A DNA stretch of 64,000 nucleotides from Termitidicoccus mucosus. GTDB taxonomy: Bacteria; Verrucomicrobiota; Verrucomicrobiia; Opitutales; Opitutaceae. Both the position numbers and the translations under genes were made by a program. The notes beneath the pieces were generated by a model. The model ran no database searches. It had not been told where the DNA came from and saw nothing but the letters and a program-made list of their open reading frames with translations. Positions 48,745 through 56,274 of the stretch are shown here, piece by piece. The stretch is from the NCBI RefSeq assembly GCF_038725785.1, contig NZ_CP109796.1, positions 930,001 through 994,000 of the forward strand, in the 5' to 3' direction. The number at the start of each line of letters is the position of its first letter. Positions within the stretch are counted from its first letter, which is position 1.

Positions 48745-50385
48745 ATGACACCGCTGCAAGAAATCCAAACCGACGTGCTGGTGATCGGGGCCGGCATCGC
48801 CGGCCTGCGGGCCGGCTTGGCCGCGCGGCGCGCCGGCGCGTCGGTGTTGATCGTCGCCAAGGGCGTCGCGGCGTCGCCGGGTGTCATCGGTTTCAACGCT
48901 CCCGTCGGCTCCGGCGACTCGGTGCATGCGTTCTTCGACGACACTTACAAAGGGGGCCTCGAAATCGCGGACCCGGCGCTGGTGCGGCTGCTCGTGGAAA
49001 ACGCGACGGCGGCGGCGGGCGGGATGGAGGCGCTGGGCCTCCGGCTCGACCGCATGCCGGATCGGACGTGGCATTTGCAAAAAGCCCTTGGTTGTTCGCA
49101 CGCGCGGCTGCTGCACCAGGGAAACCGCACCGCGCGCGTCGGCATGGACGCGCTGGCCCGGGTGCTGGCGAAAGGAGGAGTGGTTACCCGGCACGGAGTG
49201 TTTGTGTCGGAGCTGCTGACCACGCGGACCGGCGCTGTGGCCGGCGCACTGGCGGCGGACTTGCGCGCGCGGAAACTGCTGCTCATCCGCGCCGGCGCGG
49301 TGGTGCTCGCCTGCGGCGGAGGTGGCGGCATCTATGCGGGCGGCACCTACCCGAAAAGCCTGACGGGAGACGGCTATGCGCTGGCGTGGCGCGCGGGCGC
49401 GGAACTGACGGACATGGAGTTTGTGCAGTTCGAGCCGTGCCATTGCATTTTTCCGAAACGCATCGGTCTGAGCACAACCCTGTTCGCGCACGGCGGGCAG
49501 TTGCGGAATGCGCTGAACGAGCGGTTCGTGCTGAAAGAATATCCGGAGGGCGAAGGCTCCGCGCCGAAGGATGCGCTCGCCCGTCTGGTCGCGCTGGAAA
49601 TCAAGGCGGGGCGCGGCACACCGCACGGCGGCGTCTGGTGCGATCTCACCGACATTCCCGAAAAATTCATCAAGGAGGAGCACTCCGCCTATTACAGCCT
49701 GTTCTTGAAACACGGGATTGACCTGACGAAACAACCGCTGGAGGCCGGCCCGGCGCCGCATACGTTTCTCGGCGGCGTGGCGATCAACGCCCGCTGCGAA
49801 AGCACAGTGCCGGGGCTGTTCGCGGCGGGGGAAGTGACGGGCGGCGTCCACGGTGCGAACCGCATCGGAGGCAACGCGGGCACGGACATCTTCGTGTTCG
49901 GCGCGATGGCCGGCGCCAGCGCCGCCGCGTACGCCAGGAGCCGCCGCGCGCGCACGCTGCCCGGCGCGGCGCGGCGCGCGGAAAACTTGGCCGCGCCCCT
50001 TTCGCCCGTCGGCCGATGGGGCCGGTGGAGCATGTTTGCGAGATCCATCCGCGAGTTGATGACGGCCAAGGCCGGCGTCATCCGCGAGGAGACCGAGCTG
50101 CGCGAGGCGGCGGCGGAGTTGCGGGCCATTGACGCCGAGGTCGCGGCCCTCGGTGCGTGCTCGCTGGACGATTTCGCCGGACAAACCGAAATCAGGAATA
50201 TGGCGCTGACGGGCCTTTGCGTGGCGGAGGCAGCGCTGCGCCGGAGGGAAAGCCGCGGCGTGCATTACCGCGATGATTTTCCGGAGCGCGACGACGCGCG
50301 CTGGCGGAAGAGCATTTATCTCCGGCAGGCTGGCGGCCGGCTGCGCGCCGCAGTGCGGACGCGAAGGAAAGGAGCGGGAGCATGA
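48745..50385 (+). CDS. FAD-dependent oxidoreductase, fumarate-reductase/NadB-like flavoprotein
   Basis: A 546-residue flavoprotein. The N-terminal Rossmann motif is VLVIGAGIAGLRAGLAA, and the FAD-binding domain continues with ACGGGGGIYAGGTYP and LTGDGYALAWRAGAELTDMEFVQFEP. The second FAD contact is PGLFAAGEVTGGVHGANRIGGNAGTDIFVFG, a hallmark of succinate dehydrogenase/fumarate reductase flavoproteins and L-aspartate oxidase. The capping domain has THMDRxxR-like elements less clearly. There is no signal peptide or haem/flavin attachment site, so a soluble cytosolic enzyme is expected. It starts the operon; its stop overlaps the next start by 4 nt (ATGA). Substrate unknown; oxidation or reduction of a carboxylated C=C or an imino/amino acid is the family theme. 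Confidence 0.85.
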   Translation: MTPLQEIQTDVLVIGAGIAGLRAGLAARRAGASVLIVAKGVAASPGVIGFNAPVGSGDSVHAFFDDTYKGGLEIADPALVRLLVENATAAAGGMEALGLRLDRMPDRTWHLQKALGCSHARLLHQGNRTARVGMDALARVLAKGGVVTRHGVFVSELLTTRTGAVAGALAADLRARKLLLIRAGAVVLACGGGGGIYAGGTYPKSLTGDGYALAWRAGAELTDMEFVQFEPCHCIFPKRIGLSTTLFAHGGQLRNALNERFVLKEYPEGEGSAPKDALARLVALEIKAGRGTPHGGVWCDLTDIPEKFIKEEHSAYYSLFLKHGIDLTKQPLEAGPAPHTFLGGVAINARCESTVPGLFAAGEVTGGVHGANRIGGNAGTDIFVFGAMAGASAAAYARSRRARTLPGAARRAENLAAPLSPVGRWGRWSMFARSIRELMTAKAGVIREETELREAAAELRAIDAEVAALGACSLDDFAGQTEIRNMALTGLCVAEAALRRRESRGVHYRDDFPERDDARWRKSIYLRQAGGRLRAAVRTRRKGAGA

Positions 50386-51308
50386 GCGTGATGACCGGGC
50401 GGCATGTTCTTCGCGTCTCGGAAATGTCGCGGCTCGCCGCGACATCGGTCGCGCAGGCGGGCGCCGGGCGCGTGCACAGCGTGTTTCACCATTGCTTCAA
50501 TATCACCCGGCCCGATGGCGCCTGGCTCACCGTGGCGTTCATGCCGTTCCCGCGCACGCCGGACGCCATCATCGTGGAGACATGTGCGGACGGGGTTGAC
50601 GCGGCTGATTTTTATTTCTTTCCCGACTTGGAGCCGAGCCTGGCGGCGGAAATCGCGCCGGAAAGAATCGCGGTTCCGGACGCCGGCATCGAAATCGCGC
50701 TCGATGGCGCGGCGCTGTTCGACACGCGCCGGCATCCTTTCCCGCGCGCCGGTCGCGGTCCCGCGCGCGCAACGCGCAACCTCGACACGGCCCGCGCGCT
50801 CATCCGGCGCGACGGACGTTCCTGCGACGCGCCGGAGTTCCGCCGCCGCGCGGAGCCGGCGCTCGCCGCGCTTGCCGCCGCCATCATCGCGGGTGACGAC
50901 ACCGCGACGCGCGCGCACTGCGAGGCGCTGCTCGGGCTCGGCATCGGGCTGACGCCTTCGGGCGATGACATTCTCGGTGGCATCGCAGCGGGTTTGTTCC
51001 TGAGCGACGAAGCAGGGGAACAGAACAGGTTTCTGCCGATGTTGCTGGACTTGTTGCGGGATGACAGGCGAACGACCGATGTGAGCGCGCGCTCCCTGAA
51101 ACTGTGCGCAGATGGCGAGATCAACGACGGCGTTTTCGAGGCGGCCCGCGCCATCCTGTTCGATGACGAGGCTGAGACAAAGCGTGCGGTCTCGTCCCTG
51201 CTCGCGATCGGCCACACGTCCGGCACCGAGACGGCGCGGGGCCTGTGTCTCGGCCTGCGGCTCGCGGAGGAAATTTTTTGCCGGCGCCACGTCGGCGGAG
51301 GAAATTGA
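50382..51308 (+). CDS. DUF2877 protein (YlbF/AllH-like)
   Basis: A 308-residue soluble protein with the DUF2877 signature ARNLDTARALI, then the C-terminal block LLGLGIGLTPSGDDILGGIAAGL. In E. coli the homologous YlbF lies beside FdrA and YlbE, and the three are reported to be needed for carbamoyl transfer from oxalurate to give oxamate. The exact role of this subunit is not known. It overlaps the flavoprotein stop by 4 nt and is followed at 2 nt by fdrA, so translation is coupled. Confidence 0.88.
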   Translation: MSVMTGRHVLRVSEMSRLAATSVAQAGAGRVHSVFHHCFNITRPDGAWLTVAFMPFPRTPDAIIVETCADGVDAADFYFFPDLEPSLAAEIAPERIAVPDAGIEIALDGAALFDTRRHPFPRAGRGPARATRNLDTARALIRRDGRSCDAPEFRRRAEPALAALAAAIIAGDDTATRAHCEALLGLGIGLTPSGDDILGGIAAGLFLSDEAGEQNRFLPMLLDLLRDDRRTTDVSARSLKLCADGEINDGVFEAARAILFDDEAETKRAVSSLLAIGHTSGTETARGLCLGLRLAEEIFCRRHVGGGN

Positions 51309-51310
51309 CC

Positions 51311-52882
51311 ATGCTGATCAAATGCATCATCCGACCAAACGAATATCATGACTCCGTCTTCCTGATGGGCGTGGCCCGCCACGCAGGACAGCTCCCCGGA
51401 GTGCAACGCGCCGCCCTCGCCATGGGCACGGCGATGAACAAGGGCCTGCTCAAGGACATGGAGCTGTTCTCCGACGCCGCCGGCGACGCCGGGCCGAACG
51501 ACCTCGTTATTGCGGTGCGTGTCGCGGACGAGGAGGCGTTTGCCATCGCGAAGGCGGAGATCGAGCGCCGCCTCAAGGAAAAGGCCGCGGTCCGGTCCTC
51601 AGACGGCGGGCTCGGCGGTGGAGCGCGCACGCTCCACACGATCGGGGCCGCCTGCGCCGCCGCCCCGGGACTGAACCTCGCCCTCATTTCCCTGCCCGGC
51701 GAATACGCCGCGGCGGAGGCCGCCAAGGCGCTCTCGCAGGGACTGAATGTTTACATGTTCAGCGACGATATTTCCTACGCCGACGAGGTCATGCTCAAGA
51801 AGCTGGCCCGCGAGAAAAACCTGATGATGATGGGGCCTGGCTGCGGACTGGCGTTTCTCCAGCAGACTGCCATCGGCCTGTGCAGCAAGACGCACTCCGG
51901 CCCCGTCGGGCTGGTCGCTGCGTCGGGCAGCGGCTTGCAGGAGACGATGGTGCAGATTGATCGGCTCGGTCTGGGCGTCTCGCAGGCAATCGGCACCGGC
52001 GGACGCGACTTGCGCGACGAGGTCGGCGGACTCGCCACCTTGCAGGCGCTCGACCTCCTGGAGGCCGACCCGGCCACCACCGTGATCGTCCTGATTTCCA
52101 AACCGCCGGGCGCGAAGACCGCCGCCGCCGTGCTGGAGCGCGTGCGTGCCTGCAAAAAGCCCGTCGTGGTGGATTTCATCGGCGGCTCGCCCGCCGCCGT
52201 CACCGCCGCCGGCGCGCATTTCGCGGCCACGTTCGAGGAGGCCGCGAAGCTCGCCGCCCGTCTGGCCCGCGGAGGGGACGTCGCGCCGCTCAGCGACGAC
52301 GCGGACGCCCGCGCTCTCGCCGCGCGCGAGGCAGCCGGGCTCGCCCCCGGCCAGCGTTACCTGCGCGGCATCTTCTGCGGCGGCACCCTCGCCGAGGAGG
52401 CCATGATGGTCATGCGCCCGCCGTTGCCGGAAATCCACTCAAACACGGCCGTCATGCCGGAGTTCAACCTCAAGGACGCGCTCGTCAGCGAAAAGCACAC
52501 CGTGATTGACATCGGCACCGAGGACTTCACGCGCGGGCGCCCGCACGCCGCCATTGACCCGGCGCCGCGTGTCGAGCGATTTGCAGCCGAGGCCGCCGAC
52601 CCGTCGGTGGCGGTCATCCTGCTCGACTTCCTCCTCGGCTACGGCTGCCACGTCGATCCGTGCGGCATCATGGCCGGCCCCATCCGCGACGCCATCGCGG
52701 CGGCGAAAAAGGCCGGGCGCCGGCTCGCCGTGGTCGCGTCAATCTGCGGCACCGAACTCGACCCGCAGCGCGCCTCCGCGCAACGGGAAAAACTCGTCGC
52801 CGCCGGTGTGATCGTCATGCCCGGCAACGCGCAGGCCGCTCGATTCGCGGGCATGATCGCCGCGTCCGCCTCGTCCAAATAA
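51311..52882 (+). CDS. fdrA: FdrA-like acyl-CoA synthetase-fold protein (AllF-like)
   Basis: A 523-residue protein of the FdrA family, related to succinyl-CoA synthetase subunits. The ATG at 51311 has a good Shine-Dalgarno (GGAGG at about 51297) and sits 2 nt after the previous stop. The N-terminus MLIKCIIRPNEYHDSVFLM is typical of FdrA. The CoA-ligase-like half holds MMMGPGCGLAFL, GLVAASGSGLQETMVQIDRLG, GTGGRDLRDEVGG and VIVLISKPPG. The second half has IDIGTEDFTRGRPHAAIDP and LLDFLLGYGCHVDP. In E. coli it is one part of the fdrA/ylbE/ylbF group. Here it probably forms a complex with the neighbours; the carbamoyl or acyl substrate is unknown. Confidence 0.92.
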   Translation: MLIKCIIRPNEYHDSVFLMGVARHAGQLPGVQRAALAMGTAMNKGLLKDMELFSDAAGDAGPNDLVIAVRVADEEAFAIAKAEIERRLKEKAAVRSSDGGLGGGARTLHTIGAACAAAPGLNLALISLPGEYAAAEAAKALSQGLNVYMFSDDISYADEVMLKKLAREKNLMMMGPGCGLAFLQQTAIGLCSKTHSGPVGLVAASGSGLQETMVQIDRLGLGVSQAIGTGGRDLRDEVGGLATLQALDLLEADPATTVIVLISKPPGAKTAAAVLERVRACKKPVVVDFIGGSPAAVTAAGAHFAATFEEAAKLAARLARGGDVAPLSDDADARALAAREAAGLAPGQRYLRGIFCGGTLAEEAMMVMRPPLPEIHSNTAVMPEFNLKDALVSEKHTVIDIGTEDFTRGRPHAAIDPAPRVERFAAEAADPSVAVILLDFLLGYGCHVDPCGIMAGPIRDAIAAAKKAGRRLAVVASICGTELDPQRASAQREKLVAAGVIVMPGNAQAARFAGMIAASASSK

Positions 52883-52901
52883 AAACAGAAAGGAATTTGT
52901 C

Positions 52902-54341
52902 ATGATCACAAACCCAACCCTTCCCCTTTCCACTCCGGTCAAGGCGGTGAACATCGGCGCAGAACTGTTTGCCGACGCGCTCCGCGCGCAGGGCATCGAG
53001 ACCGTGCAGTTGCAGTGGCGCCCGCCGCCGCCCGAGGTACTCAGGCACCAGCTTGCGCTGACGCAACTCCTCGCCGGAAGCCACGCGAAACACATCGCCG
53101 CCGCCAACGTCCGCGCAACCGAAACGCTGCTCGCCGCCGATCCGTGGTGGATTGACATGAAGCCCGCCATCGAGGTCGTGCCCGGTCTGAAGAAAAACAT
53201 GATCCTCAAGTCCGGCCCGCCGCTGTCTTGGGAAAAATCCTGCCCCACGCAGCAAAACGGCGTGGTCAACGGCATCCTCCACGAGGGCCTCGCCGCCTCC
53301 GCCGACGAGGCCACCGCCCTTATCCGGTCCGGCAAGGTCGAGGTCGCCTCCGCCAACGACTACGCCATCGTCGGCCCCGGCGCCGGCATCCTCACGCCGT
53401 CCATGATCGTGAACGTCGTCGAGGACCGCTCCACCGGAAAACGCGGCTTCTGCGCCCCCTTCGAAGGGCCGAACCAGGGCGGCCTCTGCGGCTGGGGCAC
53501 CTACAGTCCCGAAATCCGCGCATTTCTCCACGAGCTCAACGACACCATCGGCCCGCTCCTCTCCCGCGTCCTCCGCGCCGAGGGCGGCATCGCCATCCGC
53601 CCCATCATCACGCGCGGCGTCGAGATGGGCGACGAAACCCATACGCGCCAGGACGCCGAGGGGCTCATCCTCATCAACCGCCTCCTGTTCCTGCTCATGA
53701 AGCACGCGCCGGACGCCTCGCCCGCGCGCGGCGCCTGCGTGGACTTTTTGGAAAAGACCGAGCGCTTTTTCCACCCCGTCGGCATGGCCTCCGCCATGGC
53801 CACGGCGCAGTCGCTCAAAAACATCCCCGCCTCCACCGTCGTCACCGCGCTCTGCGGCAACGGCGTCGAATACGGCATAAAAATCAGCGCCCTCGGCGAC
53901 CGCTGGTTCACCGCGCCCTCGCCTCAGCTTACCGGCATGTATCTCGCCTCCGACGCGAAACCCGGGGACACGCTGCCGTGGATCGGCGACAGCTCCGTGC
54001 TGGAGTCAATCGGTCTGGGCGGTTTCGCTGCCGCCGCCTCGCCCGCCGTCGCGCGCCTGCTCGGACGCACCTTCGCCGAGGCCGTTGCCCAGTCGCGCGA
54101 GCTGGCCGAAATCTGCCTGGCCGCCAACCGCAACTTCCTCGTGCCCGCGCTCGACTACACCGGCTCCCCGTCCGGCATAGACATCCTGAAAGTGCTCTCC
54201 ACCGGCATCCTGCCCGCCATCCACGGCGGCATGATCTCGCGCACCGGCCTGCGCGTCGGCGCCGGCGTGGCCCGCGTGCCGTTCGCCTGCTTCGCCAGCG
54301 CGTTTGAAACCTACGTAAACCAGCCCACCCAATCCCTATGA
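52902..54341 (+). CDS. DUF1116 protein (YlbE/AllG-like)
   Basis: A 479-residue soluble protein of the DUF1116 family. Diagnostic blocks are NIGAELFADALRAQGIETVQLQWRPP, PWWIDMKPAIEVVPGL, SGPPLSWEKSCPTQQNG, VASANDYAIVGPGAGILTPSMIV and FEGPNQGGLCGWGTYSPE. It is the usual partner of FdrA. Its stop (TGA) overlaps the next start (ATGA), so it is coupled to the SDR gene. An AAAGGAATTT Shine-Dalgarno-like stretch precedes the start. No carbamate kinase, the expected consumer of carbamoyl phosphate in E. coli, lies in the window. Confidence 0.92.
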   Translation: MITNPTLPLSTPVKAVNIGAELFADALRAQGIETVQLQWRPPPPEVLRHQLALTQLLAGSHAKHIAAANVRATETLLAADPWWIDMKPAIEVVPGLKKNMILKSGPPLSWEKSCPTQQNGVVNGILHEGLAASADEATALIRSGKVEVASANDYAIVGPGAGILTPSMIVNVVEDRSTGKRGFCAPFEGPNQGGLCGWGTYSPEIRAFLHELNDTIGPLLSRVLRAEGGIAIRPIITRGVEMGDETHTRQDAEGLILINRLLFLLMKHAPDASPARGACVDFLEKTERFFHPVGMASAMATAQSLKNIPASTVVTALCGNGVEYGIKISALGDRWFTAPSPQLTGMYLASDAKPGDTLPWIGDSSVLESIGLGGFAAAASPAVARLLGRTFAEAVAQSRELAEICLAANRNFLVPALDYTGSPSGIDILKVLSTGILPAIHGGMISRTGLRVGAGVARVPFACFASAFETYVNQPTQSL

Positions 54342-55273
54342 AACCCGCCAAAGCCAACAACAGCCAAACCACCATCGCAAAAAATGGCGCGAACGTCCCG
54401 CCCTCGAACGGGAGCGCGGGCATTCCTGCCCGCGACATCGCGGACAAAAATGTCCGCGCTCCCAAAAACGCCGCCGTCCGCGCCGGCGAGTTCGCCGGCA
54501 AGGTCGTCCTCGTCACCGGCGGCGCCCAAGGCATTGGCGAGGGCGTCGCGCTTGAGTTCGCTCGCGCCGGCGCCGATGTCGCCTTCACCTATCTCGGCGC
54601 CAATTCGAAAAGCCGCGCCAAGGCCGTCCGCACCGCCGCCGCCCTCCGCAAGCTCGGTGCGCGCGTCGTCTTCGACGCCGTGGATGCCACCAGCGAACAG
54701 GCGGCGGAGGCCTTTGTCGTCCGCGTCCTCGCCGAACTCGGCCGCGTTGACGTCCTCGTCAACAATGTCGGCGGCGCCGGCACCGTGCCCGAGGGCGGCT
54801 TCGTCGGCCTGCCTCTCGACTACTGGCGCTCCCAGCTCGACAAAAACTTCTTCAGCGCCGTCATCTACGCACGCCTCGCCGTGCGGGACATGCTGCGCCG
54901 CCGCTCCCCCGGCGCCGTCATCAACATCGGCACCATCCACACCGCCAAGGTCTTTAATACCCGGTTCGTCCCCTATTCCTGCGCCAAGCAGGCCATGAAC
55001 CAGCTTACCCGGGACCTTGCGGTCGAACTCGCCCCGCAAAACATCCGCGTAAACTGCATCGCCCCCGGCCTGATCAAAACCGCCCTCACCAAATGGCGCT
55101 ACGACGCCGCCTGGTGGGCCGACGTCAATCAGCGCATTCCCATGCGCCGCCCGGGCTCGCCCGCCGAGATCGGCAAGATCGCCCTCTTCCTCGCCTCCCC
55201 GCGCTCCAGCTACCTCACCGGCCAGATCATCTACGTCGATGGCGGCGGCGCCGACGGCGGCTGGAAACTTTGA
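54338..55273 (+). CDS. Short-chain dehydrogenase with palindrome-derived N-terminal extension
   Basis: A 311-residue SDR. The Rossmann core begins late, at GKVVLVTGGAQGIGEGVALEFA (residues ~54-75), and contains NNVGGAG, the active-site YSCAK (Tyr214, Lys218) and NIRVNCIAPGLIKT. The final YLTGQIIYVDGGG is standard. The usual catalytic Ser position reads NIGTIHT, so Thr may replace Ser. The first ~50 residues are not part of the fold; they hold SAGIPARDIADKNVRAP, encoded by the 52-bp palindrome at 54411-54462. Because the start overlaps the previous stop (ATGA), the extension is probably translated. It may oxidise a sugar to its lactone, given the neighbouring MBL hydrolase and dehydratase. Confidence 0.9.
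   Translation: MKPAKANNSQTTIAKNGANVPPSNGSAGIPARDIADKNVRAPKNAAVRAGEFAGKVVLVTGGAQGIGEGVALEFARAGADVAFTYLGANSKSRAKAVRTAAALRKLGARVVFDAVDATSEQAAEAFVVRVLAELGRVDVLVNNVGGAGTVPEGGFVGLPLDYWRSQLDKNFFSAVIYARLAVRDMLRRRSPGAVINIGTIHTAKVFNTRFVPYSCAKQAMNQLTRDLAVELAPQNIRVNCIAPGLIKTALTKWRYDAAWWADVNQRIPMRRPGSPAEIGKIALFLASPRSSYLTGQIIYVDGGGADGGWKL
54411..54462. repeat. 52-bp twin-hairpin palindrome inside the SDR coding region
   Basis: Identical to 33130-33181 except for two bases (one changes Glu to Asp, one is silent). The arms extend by one more pair (G54410/C54463). It is read in the same frame as the copy in the GH2 gene and lies upstream of the folded domain. Confidence 0.95.
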
Positions 55274-55308
55274 TCTTCCCGCCCCTCTCGCGAAAAGGAA
55301 ATCCAATC

Positions 55309-56220
55309 ATGGAAATCGCCTCCGGCATCCACCTCCTCAAGTGCCCGCTCGACTCGCTCTGGACGGGCGTCTTCGTGCTCGCGCGCGAAAAACTCGTGGT
55401 CATTGACACGGCCTTCGATCACTCGCTCGTCGAGGTCGTCTATCCGTATCTGGAAAAAATCGGACGCTCCCCGGCGGACATTGATCTGGTGATCAACACC
55501 CACATTCACGGCGACCACATCGGCGGCAACGCCCGCCTGCAACGCGACTCGCGCGCGAAGTTCGCCGCCCACCGCCTCGGACGCGAGAAACTCGCCAACC
55601 CGTATTTTCACCTCAACAAAATCCGCAGCCGCTTCACGCCGCTCGTGCCGTTTCAGGAAATCAAGTCCGGCCTCCATCCGCAGGACATCGACATTGATCT
55701 TGAGCACGGGCAGATCATCGACCTCGGCGACTCGACGCTGCGCGTGCTCCACTCCCCCGGACACGCCGCCGAAGGCATCTGCCTGCACGACAGTGCCTCG
55801 GGCATCCTCTTTACCGGCGATGCCCTCCAAGGCGGCGGCACCATGAGCACCGGCGTCGCCCTCTATCACGACCTCGACGGCTATCTCCTCGCCCTTGACC
55901 GCGTCGCCGGCGCGCTCGCCGACGGCGTCACCATGATTGCCGCCTCGCACCCCTTCGACCCGATATCCGGTCTGGTGCCCGCCGCCGAATGCAGCGCGTT
56001 CCTGCGCTACTGCCGCGACAAGGTCGCCCGTCACGATGCCATCCTCCGCGGCTATCTCGCCGCGCACCGCGACGCCCCCGACCTGCGCGAAGCCGTCCGC
56101 CTCCTGCTCGAAGGCGCCGGTCTCACCACCGCGCCGACCGTCCCCGTCCTCGCCTACCACACCGCCGCCGCCCACCTCGCCAAGCTCGCCCCCGAAAAAC
56201 AATGGGGCGAGCCGCTGTGA
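55309..56220 (+). CDS. Metallo-beta-lactamase-fold hydrolase
   Basis: A 303-residue cytosolic MBL-fold protein. The ATG at 55309 starts MEIASGIHLLKCPLDSLWTGVFVLA, and the metal motif is THIHGDHIGG (His65, His67, Asp69, His70). LHSPGHAAEGICLHD and LFTGDALQGGG give the third His and the bridging Asp, and ASHPFDP supplies a final His. A helical C-terminus of ~70 residues resembles the substrate-side tail of lactonase- and glyoxalase II-like members. With an SDR before and an IlvD/Edd dehydratase after it, a lactonase that opens the SDR product is a good guess. Genes are spaced 35 nt (up) and 54 nt (down). Confidence 0.88.
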   Translation: MEIASGIHLLKCPLDSLWTGVFVLAREKLVVIDTAFDHSLVEVVYPYLEKIGRSPADIDLVINTHIHGDHIGGNARLQRDSRAKFAAHRLGREKLANPYFHLNKIRSRFTPLVPFQEIKSGLHPQDIDIDLEHGQIIDLGDSTLRVLHSPGHAAEGICLHDSASGILFTGDALQGGGTMSTGVALYHDLDGYLLALDRVAGALADGVTMIAASHPFDPISGLVPAAECSAFLRYCRDKVARHDAILRGYLAAHRDAPDLREAVRLLLEGAGLTTAPTVPVLAYHTAAAHLAKLAPEKQWGEPL

Positions 56221-56274
56221 CGCGACGTAACCCGACACTTAAACCCAAACCTTAAATTCAAACTTTTCCTCACC

